Assembly (NCBI GenBank): GCA_030824835.1
Contig: JAPJRA010000138.1
Location: forward strand, 2,084 to 8,044
Origin: Geminicoccaceae bacterium
GTDB lineage: Bacteria > Pseudomonadota > Alphaproteobacteria > Geminicoccales > Geminicoccaceae
Direction: 5' to 3'
DNA: 5,961 nucleotides
The notes beneath the pieces were generated by a model that did no database searches, was not told where the DNA came from, and worked only from the letters and a program-made list of their open reading frames with translations. Position numbers and translations under genes: made by a program. This document shows, one piece after another, positions 5,816 through 5,961 of this stretch; position 1 is the first letter of the stretch; every line of letters begins with the position of its first letter.

Positions 5816-5961
5816 GCCTGGCCGGGAGCCGACGCTGGCAGGTGGTGCTGGTCGCTGCCCTCGCCGCCTTGGCGGTGGGCGTGCTTGGCACGGCTGCCAC
5901 CGATCTCGGTCCCTGGTACCAATCGCTGGTCAAGCCCGCCTGGCAGCCACCGGACCTGCTG
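5812..5961 (+). CDS. tspO: TspO/MBR family tryptophan-rich sensory protein (3' partial)
   Basis: The first 50 codons of a small membrane protein, open to the window edge. GTG 5812 overlaps the bchP stop (GTGA), the same arrangement as between bchG and the PucC-like gene; no clear Shine-Dalgarno sequence is seen, so coupling is likely. After a short basic start (SRRWQ) comes one hydrophobic segment (about 10-29), then LGPWYQSLVKPAWQPPDLL, which matches the conserved TspO loop (WY-x-x-L-x-KP-x-W-x-PP). The full protein would be about 150-160 residues with five helices. TspO binds porphyrins and, in Rhodobacter sphaeroides, negatively modulates photosynthesis genes in response to oxygen, acting through the AppA/PpsR pathway. 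Its place behind bchP and near ppsR fits that role. Confidence 0.85.
   Translation, partial: MSLAGSRRWQVVLVAALAALAVGVLGTAATDLGPWYQSLVKPAWQPPDLL

Overview
The window is a high-GC, densely packed stretch of bacterial DNA that carries one end of a photosynthesis gene cluster. PpsR, BchG, a PucC-family carrier, BchP and TspO occur together. With the strong G/C third-position bias and very short gaps, this points to a purple-bacterial alphaproteobacterium (anoxygenic phototroph or aerobic anoxygenic phototroph). I cannot name the genus from the sequence alone.

Layout. Positions 1-1338 (+) hold ppsR, the PAS/HTH repressor of photosynthesis genes; its first few codons lie outside the window. Positions 1293-2285 (-) hold an alpha/beta-hydrolase of unknown substrate that converges on ppsR and overlaps its 3' end by 46 bp. 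Positions 2286-2358 are the only real intergenic region: a divergent promoter region between the hydrolase and bchG, containing a near-perfect PpsR-type palindrome (TGT-N12-ACG) and a third half-site. From 2359 to the right edge runs a tight plus-strand operon: bchG (bacteriochlorophyll synthase), a PucC-family major-facilitator protein, bchP (geranylgeranyl reductase), and the first 50 codons of a TspO/MBR protein. Two junctions are 4-bp GTGA stop/start overlaps and the third is a 5-bp gap, so the four genes are probably co-transcribed and translationally coupled.

How the parts fit. BchG attaches an isoprenoid alcohol to bacteriochlorophyllide, and BchP reduces the geranylgeranyl tail to phytyl. 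The PucC-like carrier is of the kind thought to deliver bacteriochlorophyll to light-harvesting apoproteins. TspO is linked in Rhodobacter to porphyrin-dependent control of the PpsR regulon. PpsR, encoded next door, probably represses the shared bchG/hydrolase promoter under oxic conditions. The least understood element is the divergent hydrolase. Its position and shared operator suggest a role in pigment or isoprenoid metabolism, but no substrate can be read from the sequence. I see no RNA genes, CRISPR arrays, insertion sequences or convincing intrinsic terminators.
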